Below the pieces are notes generated by a model, which ran no database searches, was not told where the DNA came from, and was given only the letters and a program-made list of their open reading frames with translations. From Microcella alkalica (GTDB taxonomy: Bacteria; Actinomycetota; Actinomycetes; Actinomycetales; Microbacteriaceae): a stretch of DNA of 64,000 nt. Shown here in pieces: positions 19,132 to 28,277 of the stretch. Every line of letters starts with the position of its first letter. The first letter of the stretch is position 1. Position numbers and translations under genes: made by a program. Where the stretch lies: assembly GCF_014595885.1 (NCBI RefSeq), contig NZ_JABUKC010000001.1, positions 310,001 to 374,000 on the forward strand, read 5' to 3'.

Positions 19132-20424
19132 ATGAACTCCACCACCCCCTCCGCCGAGCGCCCCTTCCCCTGGGTCGGCCTGCTGACCCTCGCCGCCGCG
19201 ATCTTCGTGCTCGTCACGAGCGAGTTCCTGCCGACTGGCCTGCTGCCCGACATCGCCGGCGACCTCGACGTCAGCCAGTCGCAGGTGGGCCTGCTCGTCA
19301 CGATCTTCGCCGCGACCGTCGTCGTCTCGACCACCCCGCTCGCCGCGCTCACCCACCGCTACTCGCGCAAGTGGCTGCTCATTGCCGTGCTCGGCGTCTT
19401 CGCGCTCGCCAACGTGCTCGCCGCCGTCGCGCCGAGCTACGAGCTGCTCGTCGGCGCCCGGGTGCTCGGCGGCCTCGCGCACGGCCTGTTCTGGGCGATC
19501 GCGGGCGCCTACGCGGGCCACCTCGTGCCGCGCGAGCAGCTCGCGAAGGCGGTTGCCGTGACGAGCATGGGCGGCACGACCGCGTTCGTGCTCGGCGTGC
19601 CCGTCGGCACCGCGATCGGCCAGGCGCTCGGCTGGCGCGCCGCCTTCGGCATCATCGCCGCCTCCGTCGTCGTGCTCGCGCTGCTCGTCGTGCGCTTCCT
19701 GCCGGGCGTCGATCACCGCGTCTCGCTCGCCACGGGCGAGGTGCCGCTGCCGGCCCGCCGCGACCCGACCTTCCCCGGCGTGCTGTTCGTGTGCCTGCTC
19801 GTGGCGATCATCGTCATCGGCCACAACGTCTTCTACACCTACATCGCGCCGTACATCATCGACGAGGCCGGGTTCCCGCGCGACTCGGTGAGCGTGCTGC
19901 TGTTCCTGTACGGCGGCGCCGGCGCGATCGGTCTCGTGCTCGCCGGGGTCGTCGGCGGCCGGTTCCCGCGCGCGGGGCTGTACGGGATGCTCGGCGGCGT
20001 CGTCGTCGCCGTGGCCGTCCTCGCCGCGTTCTCGGGCATCCCCGTCGTGGTCGTCGTCGCGATCGTGGTGTGGGGCGTCGCCTTCGGCGGCATCCCGGCG
20101 ATGCTGCAGACGCGCCTGCTGCACGTGGCCTCGCCGCGCATCCGCGATGTCGGCGCCGCGCTGCTCACCACGTCGTTCAACATCGGCATCGGCGGCGGCG
20201 CCCTCGTCGGCGGCGTGCTGCTCGACAGCGCCGGACTGCTCGTGCTGCCCGTCGTCGAGGCCGCGGTCATCGCCCTCGCGCTCGTGCTGCTCGTGGTCGT
20301 CGACGCCCGCCGACGGCGGCTCGACGAGCCCGTCGAGCGTCGAGCCGAGCCCGTCGAGCGCGAGTTCGGCTCGCCCCTGACGGGGCCGATCCCGACGCTC
20401 GAGCGCGACGACGCGAGCCGTTAG
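19132..20424 (+). CDS. MFS transporter, DHA1 family (AraJ/SotB-like exporter)
   Basis: A 430-residue major facilitator with 12 predicted helices. It has the DHA1 features LTSEFLPTGLLPDIA-like in helix 1 (here VTSEFLPTGLL), the loop RYSRKWLL between helices 2 and 3, and GARVLGGLAHGLFW. These features resemble sugar or drug efflux proteins such as AraJ and SotB; the substrate is unknown. The ATG at 19132 gives a normal MFS N-terminus. An in-frame ATG at 19072 lies eight bases after TAGCGT and could give a leaderless product 20 residues longer. The C-terminus is a charged tail with two repeated EPVER segments. It is divergent from purU. Confidence 0.88.
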   Translation: MNSTTPSAERPFPWVGLLTLAAAIFVLVTSEFLPTGLLPDIAGDLDVSQSQVGLLVTIFAATVVVSTTPLAALTHRYSRKWLLIAVLGVFALANVLAAVAPSYELLVGARVLGGLAHGLFWAIAGAYAGHLVPREQLAKAVAVTSMGGTTAFVLGVPVGTAIGQALGWRAAFGIIAASVVVLALLVVRFLPGVDHRVSLATGEVPLPARRDPTFPGVLFVCLLVAIIVIGHNVFYTYIAPYIIDEAGFPRDSVSVLLFLYGGAGAIGLVLAGVVGGRFPRAGLYGMLGGVVVAVAVLAAFSGIPVVVVVAIVVWGVAFGGIPAMLQTRLLHVASPRIRDVGAALLTTSFNIGIGGGALVGGVLLDSAGLLVLPVVEAAVIALALVLLVVVDARRRRLDEPVERRAEPVEREFGSPLTGPIPTLERDDASR

Positions 20425-20437
20425 GCGCGCCGCGCCC

Positions 20438-21646
20438 TCAGCCCCGCGAGCGGTCGCCGCGACGCAGCCGCAGCGCCGTGTCGGCGGCCGCCGCGCTCGC
20501 GAGCACGAGCGTCGACAGCAGCGACAGCACCCACGGCGCGACGACGGGCGCGAGCGGCACGAGCGCGGCGCACGCGAGCGCCCCGCCGAGCGCGACGCCG
20601 AGCCCCGGCGCACCCACGATGCGCCGGAACAGGGCGTTGCCGAGCAGGAACAGCGCGGGCCCGCCGAGCACCGCCGCCACGGCGATCGCGGTGCGCTCGT
20701 CGGGGTGGGCGATGATCGTCTTGTCGGCCGCACCGACGAGCACGATGCCGGCGATGATCGGCAGGTGCGCGTAGGCGTACGCGGCGCGCGCGATCGCGCC
20801 CGCACGGGCATCCCTGCTCATTCTTCGCTCGCCCCACCACTCGCCGTGGTCGAAGTACAGCCACCACATCGCCCCCGCCGCGACGAAGGCGCTCGCGATG
20901 GCCGCGTTGCGCTCGAGCGAGCTCTCGTTCTCGACGAAGGCGAAGCCGCTGACGAGGAAGCCCTCGCCGATCGCGATGATGACGAACAGGGATGCCCGCT
21001 CGGCGAAGTGGTGGGCCGACAGATCCCACCCGTCCAGGCGACCGGGACCCAGGCCCGGCAGCGCGTACGAGAGGGCGGGCCCGGCCAGCTCGATGACGAT
21101 CGCGGCCGTCCAGGCGGTCAGCAGCGGCAGCGGGCCGAGGGCCGAGCCGAGCAGGGCGCCGCCGATCCACAGGGTGCCGCTCGCGGCGAACCAGCCCAGG
21201 ATGCGCGCGAAGTCGGCCGCGACCGCGCCGTCGTGCCGCACGGCCGCCGCGATCATGAAGAGCGTGCGGGCGAGGTGCAGGCCGACGGCGGCGAGGGCAA
21301 AGGCGAGCGCGCGCTCGCCGAGCGACTCCTGGAGCGAGGTCGAGACGAGCAGCCCGGCACCCGCGAGCACGATGAGGGCCAGGCGCACCGGGAGCCGCTG
21401 CGGGTCGAGCCAGTTCGACACCCACGTGGTGTGCATCCACAGCCACCAGACGGCGATGAGAACGATGACGGCGTGCAGCGCCGACTCGACGCCGTCGACC
21501 TTCGCCACGAGCTCGCCGATCTGCGTGAGGGCGAAGACGAACACGAGGTCGAAGAACAGCTCGACGAAGGCGACACGCTCGCCGCGCTCGCGGTCGGCGG
21601 GGCGCAGCAGGTCGGCCCGGAAGCCCCAGCGCGGCGTGGACGGCAT
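20438..21646 (-). CDS. Low temperature requirement protein A (LtrA) family membrane protein
   Basis: A 402-residue integral membrane protein with about 12 hydrophobic helices. The N-terminal ERVAFVELFFDLVFVFALTQ is the diagnostic LtrA stretch, and ERASLFVIIAIGEGFL is a second conserved block. LtrA was named for cold growth in Listeria, but its biochemical role remains unclear. It is convergent with the MFS gene and shares its upstream gap with the ZTP switch of glyA. Confidence 0.88.
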   Translation of the reverse strand: MPSTPRWGFRADLLRPADRERGERVAFVELFFDLVFVFALTQIGELVAKVDGVESALHAVIVLIAVWWLWMHTTWVSNWLDPQRLPVRLALIVLAGAGLLVSTSLQESLGERALAFALAAVGLHLARTLFMIAAAVRHDGAVAADFARILGWFAASGTLWIGGALLGSALGPLPLLTAWTAAIVIELAGPALSYALPGLGPGRLDGWDLSAHHFAERASLFVIIAIGEGFLVSGFAFVENESSLERNAAIASAFVAAGAMWWLYFDHGEWWGERRMSRDARAGAIARAAYAYAHLPIIAGIVLVGAADKTIIAHPDERTAIAVAAVLGGPALFLLGNALFRRIVGAPGLGVALGGALACAALVPLAPVVAPWVLSLLSTLVLASAAAADTALRLRRGDRSRG

Positions 21647-21683
21647 GGCCGCATCCTCGCAGACGAGCCCGTAGACTGGGAGA

Positions 21684-21755
21684 AGTCGCGACTGGCGTTG
21701 AGATGGGTCACCATCAGGGAGCGACCGACACGGTGAGCAGCCGTCCGCCTGGGCC
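21684..21755 (+). promoter_or_regulatory. ZTP riboswitch (pfl motif) upstream of glyA-folD
   Basis: The stretch GTCGCGACTGGCG pairs back with GGGAGCGAC (outer helix). GATGG-GTCA-CCATC forms the inner helix. The downstream CCGTCCGCCTGGGC is the highly conserved second half of the motif. ZTP/ZMP accumulates when 10-formyl-THF is low and switches on one-carbon genes, exactly what lies behind it. TAGACT at 21672-21677 is a fitting -10 box, so the RNA would begin at the aptamer. The expression platform between 21756 and the GTG at 21813 is GC-rich and not clear to me. Confidence 0.88.
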
Positions 21756-21812
21756 GCTCGTCCGCCCGCTCGCGGGGGCCGTGCGCCTCCGCCCGTTCCT
21801 CAGGAGTCGTCC

Positions 21813-23087
21813 GTGTCCGCACTGCCCAGCTCGTTCAACGAGCCCCTCTCCGTCGTCGACCCCGAGATCGCCGCCGTGCTCGAGCAGGAGCTCGGCCGCC
21901 AGCGCGACACCCTCGAGATGATCGCGAGCGAGAACTTCGTCTCGCGCGCCATCCTCGAGGCGCAAGGCTCGGTACTCACCAACAAGTACGCCGAGGGCTA
22001 CCCCGGCAAGCGCTACTACGGCGGCTGCGAGTTCGTCGACATCGCCGAGAACCTCGCCATCGAGCGCGCCAAGGCCCTGTTCGGCGCCGAGTTCGCCAAC
22101 GTGCAGCCCCACTCGGGCGCCTCGGCGAGCGCGGCCGTGCTGCACGCCCTCGCGCAGCCGGGCGACACCATCCTCGGCCTCGAGCTCGCTCACGGCGGCC
22201 ACCTCACGCACGGCATGAAGCTCAACTTCTCGGGCAAGGTCTACAACGCCACCTCGTACGGCGTCGACCCCGAGACGATGCTCGTCGACATGGACGTCGT
22301 GCGTGCGAAGGCCCACGAGGTCAAGCCGACCGTCATCATCGCCGGCTGGTCGGCGTACTCGCGCCAGCTCGACTTCGCCGCCTTCCGCCAGATCGCCGAC
22401 GAGGTCGGCGCGAAGCTCTGGGTCGACATGGCCCACTTCGCCGGTCTCGTCGCCGCGGGCCTGCACCCGTCGCCGCTGCCGCACGCGCACGTCGTCTCGA
22501 CGACCGTGCACAAGACGCTCGCCGGCCCCCGCTCGGGCCTCATCCTCAGCAACGAGGAGGAGCTGTTCAAGAAGCTCAACTCGGCCGTCTTCCCCGGCCA
22601 GCAGGGCGGCCCGCTCATGCACGTGATCGCCGCGAAGGCCGTGGCGTTCAAGCTCGCGTCGACGCCCGAGTTCGTGGAGCGCCAGGAGCGCACGATCGCC
22701 GGTGCGCGCATCCTCGCCGATCGTCTGACGCGGGATGACGCGACCGGGGCCGGCGTGAACGTGCTCACCGGCGGCACCGACGTGCACCTCGCCCTCGTCG
22801 ACCTGCGCGAGTCGCCGCTCGACGGCAAGCAGGCGGAGGACCTCCTGCACGAGGTCGGCATCACCGTCAACCGCAACGGCGTGCCCTTCGACCCCCGCCC
22901 CCCGATGGTGACGAGCGGCGTGCGCATCGGCACCCCGGCCCTCGCGACCCGCGGCTTCGGCGAGGTCGAGTTCACCGAGGTGGCCGACATCATCGCGCAC
23001 ACGCTCATGCCGAACCCCGACGTCGCCGCCCTGCGCGGGCGCGTCGAGGCCCTCACGGCCGCCTTCCCTCTCTACCCGGGTCTGTGA
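21813..23087 (+). CDS. glyA: Serine hydroxymethyltransferase
   Basis: A 424-residue PLP enzyme that interconverts serine and glycine while loading THF with a one-carbon unit. Landmarks are the N-terminal [10 protein letters not shown]-type motif (here [13 protein letters not shown]), [18 protein letters not shown], and the PLP Lys in [14 protein letters not shown]. The GTG start has CAGGAG seven bases upstream. The ZTP riboswitch precedes it, and its stop overlaps folD (GTGA), so the two act as a unit: GlyA makes 5,10-methylene-THF and FolD converts it to 10-formyl-THF. Confidence 0.97.
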   Translation: MSALPSSFNEPLSVVDPEIAAVLEQELGRQRDTLEMIASENFVSRAILEAQGSVLTNKYAEGYPGKRYYGGCEFVDIAENLAIERAKALFGAEFANVQPHSGASASAAVLHALAQPGDTILGLELAHGGHLTHGMKLNFSGKVYNATSYGVDPETMLVDMDVVRAKAHEVKPTVIIAGWSAYSRQLDFAAFRQIADEVGAKLWVDMAHFAGLVAAGLHPSPLPHAHVVSTTVHKTLAGPRSGLILSNEEELFKKLNSAVFPGQQGGPLMHVIAAKAVAFKLASTPEFVERQERTIAGARILADRLTRDDATGAGVNVLTGGTDVHLALVDLRESPLDGKQAEDLLHEVGITVNRNGVPFDPRPPMVTSGVRIGTPALATRGFGEVEFTEVADIIAHTLMPNPDVAALRGRVEALTAAFPLYPGL

Positions 23088-23998
23088 GCATGACGGATCA
23101 CCGGCCCACCGGCGCATCCGCTCAGCTCCTCGACGGCACCGCGACCGCTCGCGCCATCAAGGCCGAGCTGGCGACGCGGGTGTCGGCGCTGCGCGAGCGC
23201 GGCGTCGTGCCCGGCCTCGCCACGGTGCTCGTCGGCGACGATCCCGGCTCGCGCTGGTACGTCGCCGGCAAGCACCGCGACTGCGCCGAGGTCGGCATCG
23301 CGTCGATCCGCCGCGATCTGCCCGAGTCGACGACGCAGGCCGAGCTCGAGGCCGTCATCGACGAGCTCAACGCCGACCCCGAGGTGACGGGCTTCATCGT
23401 GCAGCTGCCGCTGCCGAAGCACCTCGACACCGATGCGATCCTCGAGCGCGTCGCGCCCGAGAAGGACGCCGATGGGCTGCACCCGACGAACCTCGGCCGC
23501 CTCATGCTGCGCGTCGACCGCGCGATCGACACGCCGCTGCCGTGCACGCCGCGCGGCGTCATCGAGCTCGTCGAGCGGCACGGCCTGTCATGGGCGGGCA
23601 AGGATGTCGTGGTCGTCGGCCGCGGCGTCACCGTCGGCCGGGCGATCGGCAGCCTGCTCACCCGGCGCGAGTACAACGCGACCGTCACCCTCACGCACAC
23701 CGGCACGACCGATCTCGCCGCGCACCTGCGTCGCGCCGACGTCATCGTCGCCGCGGCGGGCGTGCCGGGCATCGTCTCGGCGGCCGACGTGAAGCCGGGC
23801 GCGATCGTGCTCGACGTCGGGGTCTCGCGCGTCACCGACGCCGAGACGGGCGAGAGCCGCATCGCGGGCGACGTCGCCGACGACGTGCGGTCGGTCGCCG
23901 CGTGGGTGTCGCCGAACCCCGGCGGTGTCGGCCCGATGACGCGCGCCCTGCTGCTGGCGAACGTCGTCGAGACGGCGGAGCGCGCCGCGGGGGTGTGA
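23084..23998 (+). CDS. folD: Methylenetetrahydrofolate dehydrogenase / methenyl-THF cyclohydrolase
   Basis: A 304-residue bifunctional cytosolic enzyme giving 10-formyl-THF for purines. Family motifs seen are [15 protein letters not shown] (with the catalytic Lys), [24 protein letters not shown], the Rossmann stretch [11 protein letters not shown], and the C-terminal [18 protein letters not shown]. The GTG at 23084 overlaps the glyA stop; an ATG two codons further (23090) is the alternative start. It is controlled with glyA by the ZTP riboswitch. Confidence 0.96.
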   Translation: MSMTDHRPTGASAQLLDGTATARAIKAELATRVSALRERGVVPGLATVLVGDDPGSRWYVAGKHRDCAEVGIASIRRDLPESTTQAELEAVIDELNADPEVTGFIVQLPLPKHLDTDAILERVAPEKDADGLHPTNLGRLMLRVDRAIDTPLPCTPRGVIELVERHGLSWAGKDVVVVGRGVTVGRAIGSLLTRREYNATVTLTHTGTTDLAAHLRRADVIVAAAGVPGIVSAADVKPGAIVLDVGVSRVTDAETGESRIAGDVADDVRSVAAWVSPNPGGVGPMTRALLLANVVETAERAAGV

Positions 23999-24130
23999 CG
24001 GTCAGACGATCGTCGGTTGACGGGTGCGGGGGCGTGACGTAGCCTCGTCTCCGCTATGGAGAGTTGACGCAGTCTGTCCCGCGCCCGAGGCTTCGCCCGG
24101 CGGGAGACCTGCGAGCCGATCGGCATCCTC

Positions 24131-25798
24131 TTGGCACCGTCTTCGTCCTCCGCGCGCGTCGCGCGCACCGCATCGCCCGTCCGTCCTCTCGTCGCCTCGG
24201 GCGTCGTCCGCTCCTTCCCCGACCGCGTCGTGCTCGACGGCGTCGACCTCGTCGTCTCGCCCGGCGCGCGCGTCGGGCTCATCGGTGAGAACGGCGCCGG
24301 CAAGTCGACGCTGCTGCGTGCGCTCGCCGGCGTCGACCCGATCGATGCCGGCGAGGTCTCCGGCCCCGACCTCGTCGGCTACCTGCCGCAGGAGGTGCGG
24401 CACGACCCGAACGCGCCGCTCGAGAACGTCATCGAGGATGCCGTGGCGCCGCTGCGCGCGCTCGAACGGCGCCTCCAGGCGGCAGCTGGCGATCTCGAAC
24501 GCGACCCGCACGCGGCGGAGCGCTACGCGACTGCGCTCGCCGAGGCCGAGGCCGTCGACCTCTGGGGCTGGGAGGCGCGCCGCGACGCCCTGCTCGAGGG
24601 CTTCGGCCTCGCGCATCTGTCGCTGCGCACCCCGCTCGGCGCCGTCTCCGGCGGCCAGCGCAGCCGGCTGGCGCTCGCCGCGCTGCTGCTCGCCCGCCCC
24701 GACGCGCTGCTGCTCGACGAGCCGTCGAACCACCTCGACGATGCGGCGGTCGCGCTGCTCGTGCGCGAGCTGCGCGCGTGGCCGGGCCCGGTGCTCGTCG
24801 CGAGTCACGATCGGGCGCTGCTCGACGACGTCGCGACGGAGCTCGTCGACCTCGACCCGAGCCGCCGCTCGGCGTCGGGTGAGACTCGCGGCGCGCTCAC
24901 CCGCTATGGCGGCGGCTTCAGCGCCTACCTGGTCGAGCGAGCGCTCGAGCGCGAGCGCTGGGAGGCGCGCGTCGCCGCGGAGGAGCGCGAGCTGCGCCTG
25001 GCCCGCGCCGCCGTCGTCGGCTCAGCCCGCGAGCTCGAGGGGCGCGAGCGTGCGCCGCGTGACAACGACAAGTTCGTGCAGCACTTCAAGGGCGCGCGGC
25101 AGCAGTCCGCGACGAGCCGCCGGGTGCGCGCCGCCGAGCAGCGCGTGGCGGAGCTCGAGGCCGGGCGCCTGCCGCCGCCGCCCGCGCCGCTGTCGTTCGC
25201 GGGCATCCCCGCGGGGTCGACGGCGCTCGCCGACGAGGTGCTCGTGACCCTCGAGGATGCCCGCGTCGGCGATCGCCTGGCGCCGACGTCGCTGCGGGTG
25301 GCGGGCTGCGATCGCGTGCTCGTGTCGGGGGCGAACGGGGCGGGCAAGTCGACGCTGCTCGCGGCGCTCGCGGGGCTGCTGCCGCTCGATGCGGGTCGGC
25401 GGGTGGCGCGGCGCGGGCTGCGCGTGGCCCTGCTCGAGCAGGACGTGCGCTTCGCCGAGCCGGCGCGCTCGGCGCGCGAGCTGTACGCGCGCGCCGTCGG
25501 CGACCGTCGTGCCGAGCTGCTGCCGCTCGCCGACCTGGGGCTGCTCGCCGCGCGCGACCTCGACCGGCCGGTCGGCGCGCTGTCGGTGGGGCAGCAGCGT
25601 CGGCTTGCGCTCGCGCTCGTCGTGGCGCGGCCGCCGCACGTGTTCCTGCTCGACGAGCCGACGAACCACCTGTCGCTGCAGCTCGCGGGCGAGCTCGAGC
25701 GGGCGCTCGGCAGCTATCCGGGCGCGGTCGTCGTCGCGACCCACGACCGCTGGCTGCGCGCCCGGTGGGAGGGTCGGGAGGTGCGGCTCGGGGCCTAG
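24131..25798 (+). CDS. ABC-F family ATPase
   Basis: A 555-residue protein with two ABC domains and no membrane segments. Domain 1 has GENGAGKST, SGGQRSRLALA and LLLDEPSNHLDD; domain 2 has GANGAGKST, SVGQQRRLALA and LLDEPTNHLS. Both keep the catalytic Glu. A basic, helical linker of about 90 residues lies between them, the segment that reaches into the ribosome in ABC-F proteins. The function is translation factor or target-protection antibiotic resistance; sequence alone does not decide. The start is uncertain: TTG at 24131 without a clear ribosome binding site. A GC hairpin and a three-codon ORF (24056-24067) lie upstream. It ends tail to tail with pxpBC over CTAG. Confidence 0.85.
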   Translation: MAPSSSSARVARTASPVRPLVASGVVRSFPDRVVLDGVDLVVSPGARVGLIGENGAGKSTLLRALAGVDPIDAGEVSGPDLVGYLPQEVRHDPNAPLENVIEDAVAPLRALERRLQAAAGDLERDPHAAERYATALAEAEAVDLWGWEARRDALLEGFGLAHLSLRTPLGAVSGGQRSRLALAALLLARPDALLLDEPSNHLDDAAVALLVRELRAWPGPVLVASHDRALLDDVATELVDLDPSRRSASGETRGALTRYGGGFSAYLVERALERERWEARVAAEERELRLARAAVVGSARELEGRERAPRDNDKFVQHFKGARQQSATSRRVRAAEQRVAELEAGRLPPPPAPLSFAGIPAGSTALADEVLVTLEDARVGDRLAPTSLRVAGCDRVLVSGANGAGKSTLLAALAGLLPLDAGRRVARRGLRVALLEQDVRFAEPARSARELYARAVGDRRAELLPLADLGLLAARDLDRPVGALSVGQQRRLALALVVARPPHVFLLDEPTNHLSLQLAGELERALGSYPGAVVVATHDRWLRARWEGREVRLGA

Positions 25799-27438
25799 CG
25801 GCGACCGGTGGCGAGGCGCAGGCGCACCGCCTGCCCGGGGCGGGCCTGCGCGAGGGCGTCGAGCCCGGCATCCGTGACGACGGCGATGACGGGGTAGCCG
25901 CCGGTGACGGGCGCGTCGGGGCCGAGGATCGTCGGGGCCCCGTCGGGCGAGACCTGGATCGAGCCGGGCAGCATGCCCTCGCTCGGCAGCTCGCGGCCCG
26001 CCGCCTCGGGGGTTCTCGCGAGCGCGGGCCCGTCGAGGCGCACGCCGGTGCGGTCGGCGCGCGCCGAGACCCGCCACTCGGCGTCGAGCAGGGCGTCGTG
26101 CGCCTCGGTCGTGAACCAGTCGTGCCGCGGGCCGGGGCGCACGGCGAGCTCGAGCGGGCCGTCGTCGGGGGCGTCGAGCGGCACGAGGTCGATCGTCGGC
26201 ACGGGGCCCGCGACCGCGTCTCCGATGGCGAGGATGCTCCCCGCCGTCAGCGCCGCCGGCCCGAGCCCCGCGAGCGTGTCGCGCGATCGCGACCCCAGTT
26301 CGCTGGGGGCGTCGAGTCCACCGCGCACGGCGACGCTCGCGCGGAGGCCCCGCTCGAGGCGGCCGACGTGCAGCAGCGCCCCGTCGCGCTCGGCGTGCAC
26401 GGGCAGCCGCGGCGGCACGCTCGCGCCGTCGAGCGTCACGGGGCCGTCGCCGCCCGTGACGGCCACCCAGGCGCCGGCCGGCAGCGCGAGGGTCAGCCCG
26501 CCGAGCAGCACTTCGAGGGCGGCTGCCGTCTCGTCGTTGCCGACGAGCCGGTTCGCGAGTCGGTGAGCCGCGCGGTCGAAGGCGCCCGCCGCCCCCACCC
26601 CGAGGGCGGCGCGTCCCGGGCGCCCGAGGTCCTGCACGAGGGTGAACGCGCCGGGGTCGAGCACCCGCACGGCGCGGGCGGCGCCGGCCGCGGCGGCGCC
26701 TGCGGCGCCCGCCGCGCTCGCGCCGCCGCGCGCCCCGTCTGCGTCCACGGCACGGGCCGCTTCGCCCGCCGCGGCGCTCGGCTCGGCGCCGCCGGGCAGC
26801 GCGCGCACCGACATGAAGCGCACGAGCGCGCCCGGCGCGACGAGCGCGGGCGGGTCGCGTCGGGCATCCCACAGCGTCGCGTCGGTGCGGCCGATGAGCT
26901 GCCAGCCTCCCGGCGAGCTCCGCGGGTACACGCCCGCATACTCGGCGGCGAGGGCGACGGCGCCCGCGGGCACGGCCGGCCGGGAGGTCGCGCGCCGCGG
27001 CACGGGCGGCGGAGCGGTCGCGGGGTCGGCGGGCACGAGGTACGGGAAGCCGGGCGCGAAGCCGACGAACGCGCAGCGCCACAGCGTCGCCGCGTGCCGC
27101 TCGGCGACCGCATCGGGCGAGCAGCCCCACAGCTCGGCGACCGCCGCCAGGTCGTCGCCGTCGTAGACGACGGGAAGCTTGACGGCGGCGCCCTCGGGCA
27201 GGTGCGCGCGCGGGTCGGCGTCGGCGAGCGTCTCGCGCAGCCAGTGCTCGGCGTGCCCCAGCCCGAGCCGCCGCGGGTCGAGCCGCACGAGCACCGTGCG
27301 CGCCGCGGGAACCAGCTCGAGCAGCCCCTCCGGCGGGGCGGCGGCGAGCGCGGAGTGCGCGGCGACCGCGAGCTCGAGCGAGCCGACCTCGACGAGCAGC
27401 GCGCGGTCGCCGCACGGCAGCACGCGCGCCTCGATCAC
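25795..27438 (-). CDS. pxpBC: 5-oxoprolinase subunits B and C fused (PxpB-PxpC)
   Basis: A 547-residue fusion of two subunits of the prokaryotic ATP-dependent 5-oxoprolinase, which opens pyroglutamate to glutamate. Residues 1 to about 200 are PxpB/KipI-like (FVGFAPGFPYL and SSPGGWQLIGRT). About 240-547 is PxpC/KipA-like (VLDPGAFTLVQDLGRPG, ELPSEGMLPGSIQVSPDG). The linker is extremely rich in Ala and Gly. The GTG start overlaps the pxpA stop (GTGA), so all three activities come from one operon. The gene ends opposite the ABC-F gene, sharing CTAG. Confidence 0.93.
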   Translation of the reverse strand: MIEARVLPCGDRALLVEVGSLELAVAAHSALAAAPPEGLLELVPAARTVLVRLDPRRLGLGHAEHWLRETLADADPRAHLPEGAAVKLPVVYDGDDLAAVAELWGCSPDAVAERHAATLWRCAFVGFAPGFPYLVPADPATAPPPVPRRATSRPAVPAGAVALAAEYAGVYPRSSPGGWQLIGRTDATLWDARRDPPALVAPGALVRFMSVRALPGGAEPSAAAGEAARAVDADGARGGASAAGAAGAAAAGAARAVRVLDPGAFTLVQDLGRPGRAALGVGAAGAFDRAAHRLANRLVGNDETAAALEVLLGGLTLALPAGAWVAVTGGDGPVTLDGASVPPRLPVHAERDGALLHVGRLERGLRASVAVRGGLDAPSELGSRSRDTLAGLGPAALTAGSILAIGDAVAGPVPTIDLVPLDAPDDGPLELAVRPGPRHDWFTTEAHDALLDAEWRVSARADRTGVRLDGPALARTPEAAGRELPSEGMLPGSIQVSPDGAPTILGPDAPVTGGYPVIAVVTDAGLDALAQARPGQAVRLRLATGRR

Positions 27439-28199
27439 GGCACGCCGCCGCCCGTGGGGCGCACGGAGACCCCGGCCCGCTCGAGCGCCTCGCGCACGGC
27501 CCGCGCGAGCGCGGCGGCCCCCGGAGTGTCGCCGTGCACGCACAGCGACTCGGCCGCGACGCGCACGATCGAGCCGTCGACAGCCTCGACCTCGCCCTCG
27601 ACGGCGAGCCGCACGGCGCGCGCGGCGACGAGCCCGGGGTCGTGCAGCACGGCGCCCGGTCGCGACCGCGGCGCGAGCGAGCCGTCGGGCTGGTAGGCGC
27701 GATCGGCGAAGGCCTCGGCGACGAACGGGATGCCCGCCTCGCGGCACGCGCGCTCGATCGCCGACCCGGGCATCCCCAGCACTGGCAGCGCGCTCGCGGC
27801 CGCGACGCGCGCGACGACTTCCGCGCGCTCCGCGTCGCGCACGATGCGGTTGTAGAGGGCGCCGTGCGGCTTCAGGTGCGCGAGCGTCGCGCCCGCGTCG
27901 GCGGCGGCCGCCGCGAGCCGCTCGACCTGCTCGCGCAGCTGGCGCTCGAGCGTCACGGCATCGACCTCGACGTCGCGACGGCCGAAGCCCTCGCGGTCGT
28001 CGTAGGAGGGGTGCGCGCCGATGACGACGCCGCGCGCGAGTGCTTCGCGGATCGCGGTGGCCATCGTGACAGGGTCGCCGCCGTGGGCTCCGCAGGCGAG
28101 GTTCGCGCTCGTGACGACCGCGAGCATCGCCTCGTCGTCGCCGACCACGGTCGGCAGCCACGACTCGCCGAGGTCGGCGTTGAGGTCGATCGCGGGCAT
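27435..28199 (-). CDS. pxpA: 5-oxoprolinase subunit A (LamB/YcsF family)
   Basis: A 254-residue subunit with the family signature at the start (IDLNADLGES), CGAHGGDP and VKPHGALYN-like LKPHGALYN. Together with PxpB and PxpC it hydrolyses 5-oxoproline, a damage product of glutamine and glutamate, coupled to ATP. It is first in the operon. A minus-strand TAGGCT box (28206-28211) lies six bases before the ATG, which suggests a leaderless mRNA. The neighbouring SOS box is on the other side of this promoter and belongs to the divergent radical SAM gene. Confidence 0.95.
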   Translation of the reverse strand: MPAIDLNADLGESWLPTVVGDDEAMLAVVTSANLACGAHGGDPVTMATAIREALARGVVIGAHPSYDDREGFGRRDVEVDAVTLERQLREQVERLAAAAADAGATLAHLKPHGALYNRIVRDAERAEVVARVAAASALPVLGMPGSAIERACREAGIPFVAEAFADRAYQPDGSLAPRSRPGAVLHDPGLVAARAVRLAVEGEVEAVDGSIVRVAAESLCVHGDTPGAAALARAVREALERAGVSVRPTGGGVP

Positions 28200-28252
28200 G
28201 CTGCGAGCCTACGACGCGGGCTCGGCCGAGCATCCGGCCCCTTGCCGGATTG

Positions 28253-28268
28253 TCGAACATGTGTTCGA
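28253..28268 (+). promoter_or_regulatory. LexA binding site (SOS box)
   Basis: TCGAACATGTGTTCGA is a perfect 16-bp palindrome identical to the actinobacterial SOS box pattern TCGAAC-N4-GTTCGA. It ends nine bases before the ATG of the Rv2578c-family gene, and 53 bases before pxpA on the other strand. Confidence 0.88.
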
Positions 28269-28277
28269 ATGTCGGGC

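Noticed and set aside
24056-24067. Three-codon ORF (ATG GAG AGT TGA) upstream of the ABC-F gene as an antibiotic-responsive leader peptide
   Set aside because: It has no ribosome binding site, and no clear pair of alternative hairpins with a terminator follows. Such short frames arise by chance.
26641-26770. Possible frameshift or non-coding spacer inside pxpBC, because of extreme Ala/Gly composition
   Set aside because: The frame stays open and continues into a complete PxpC domain, so a low-complexity linker explains it.
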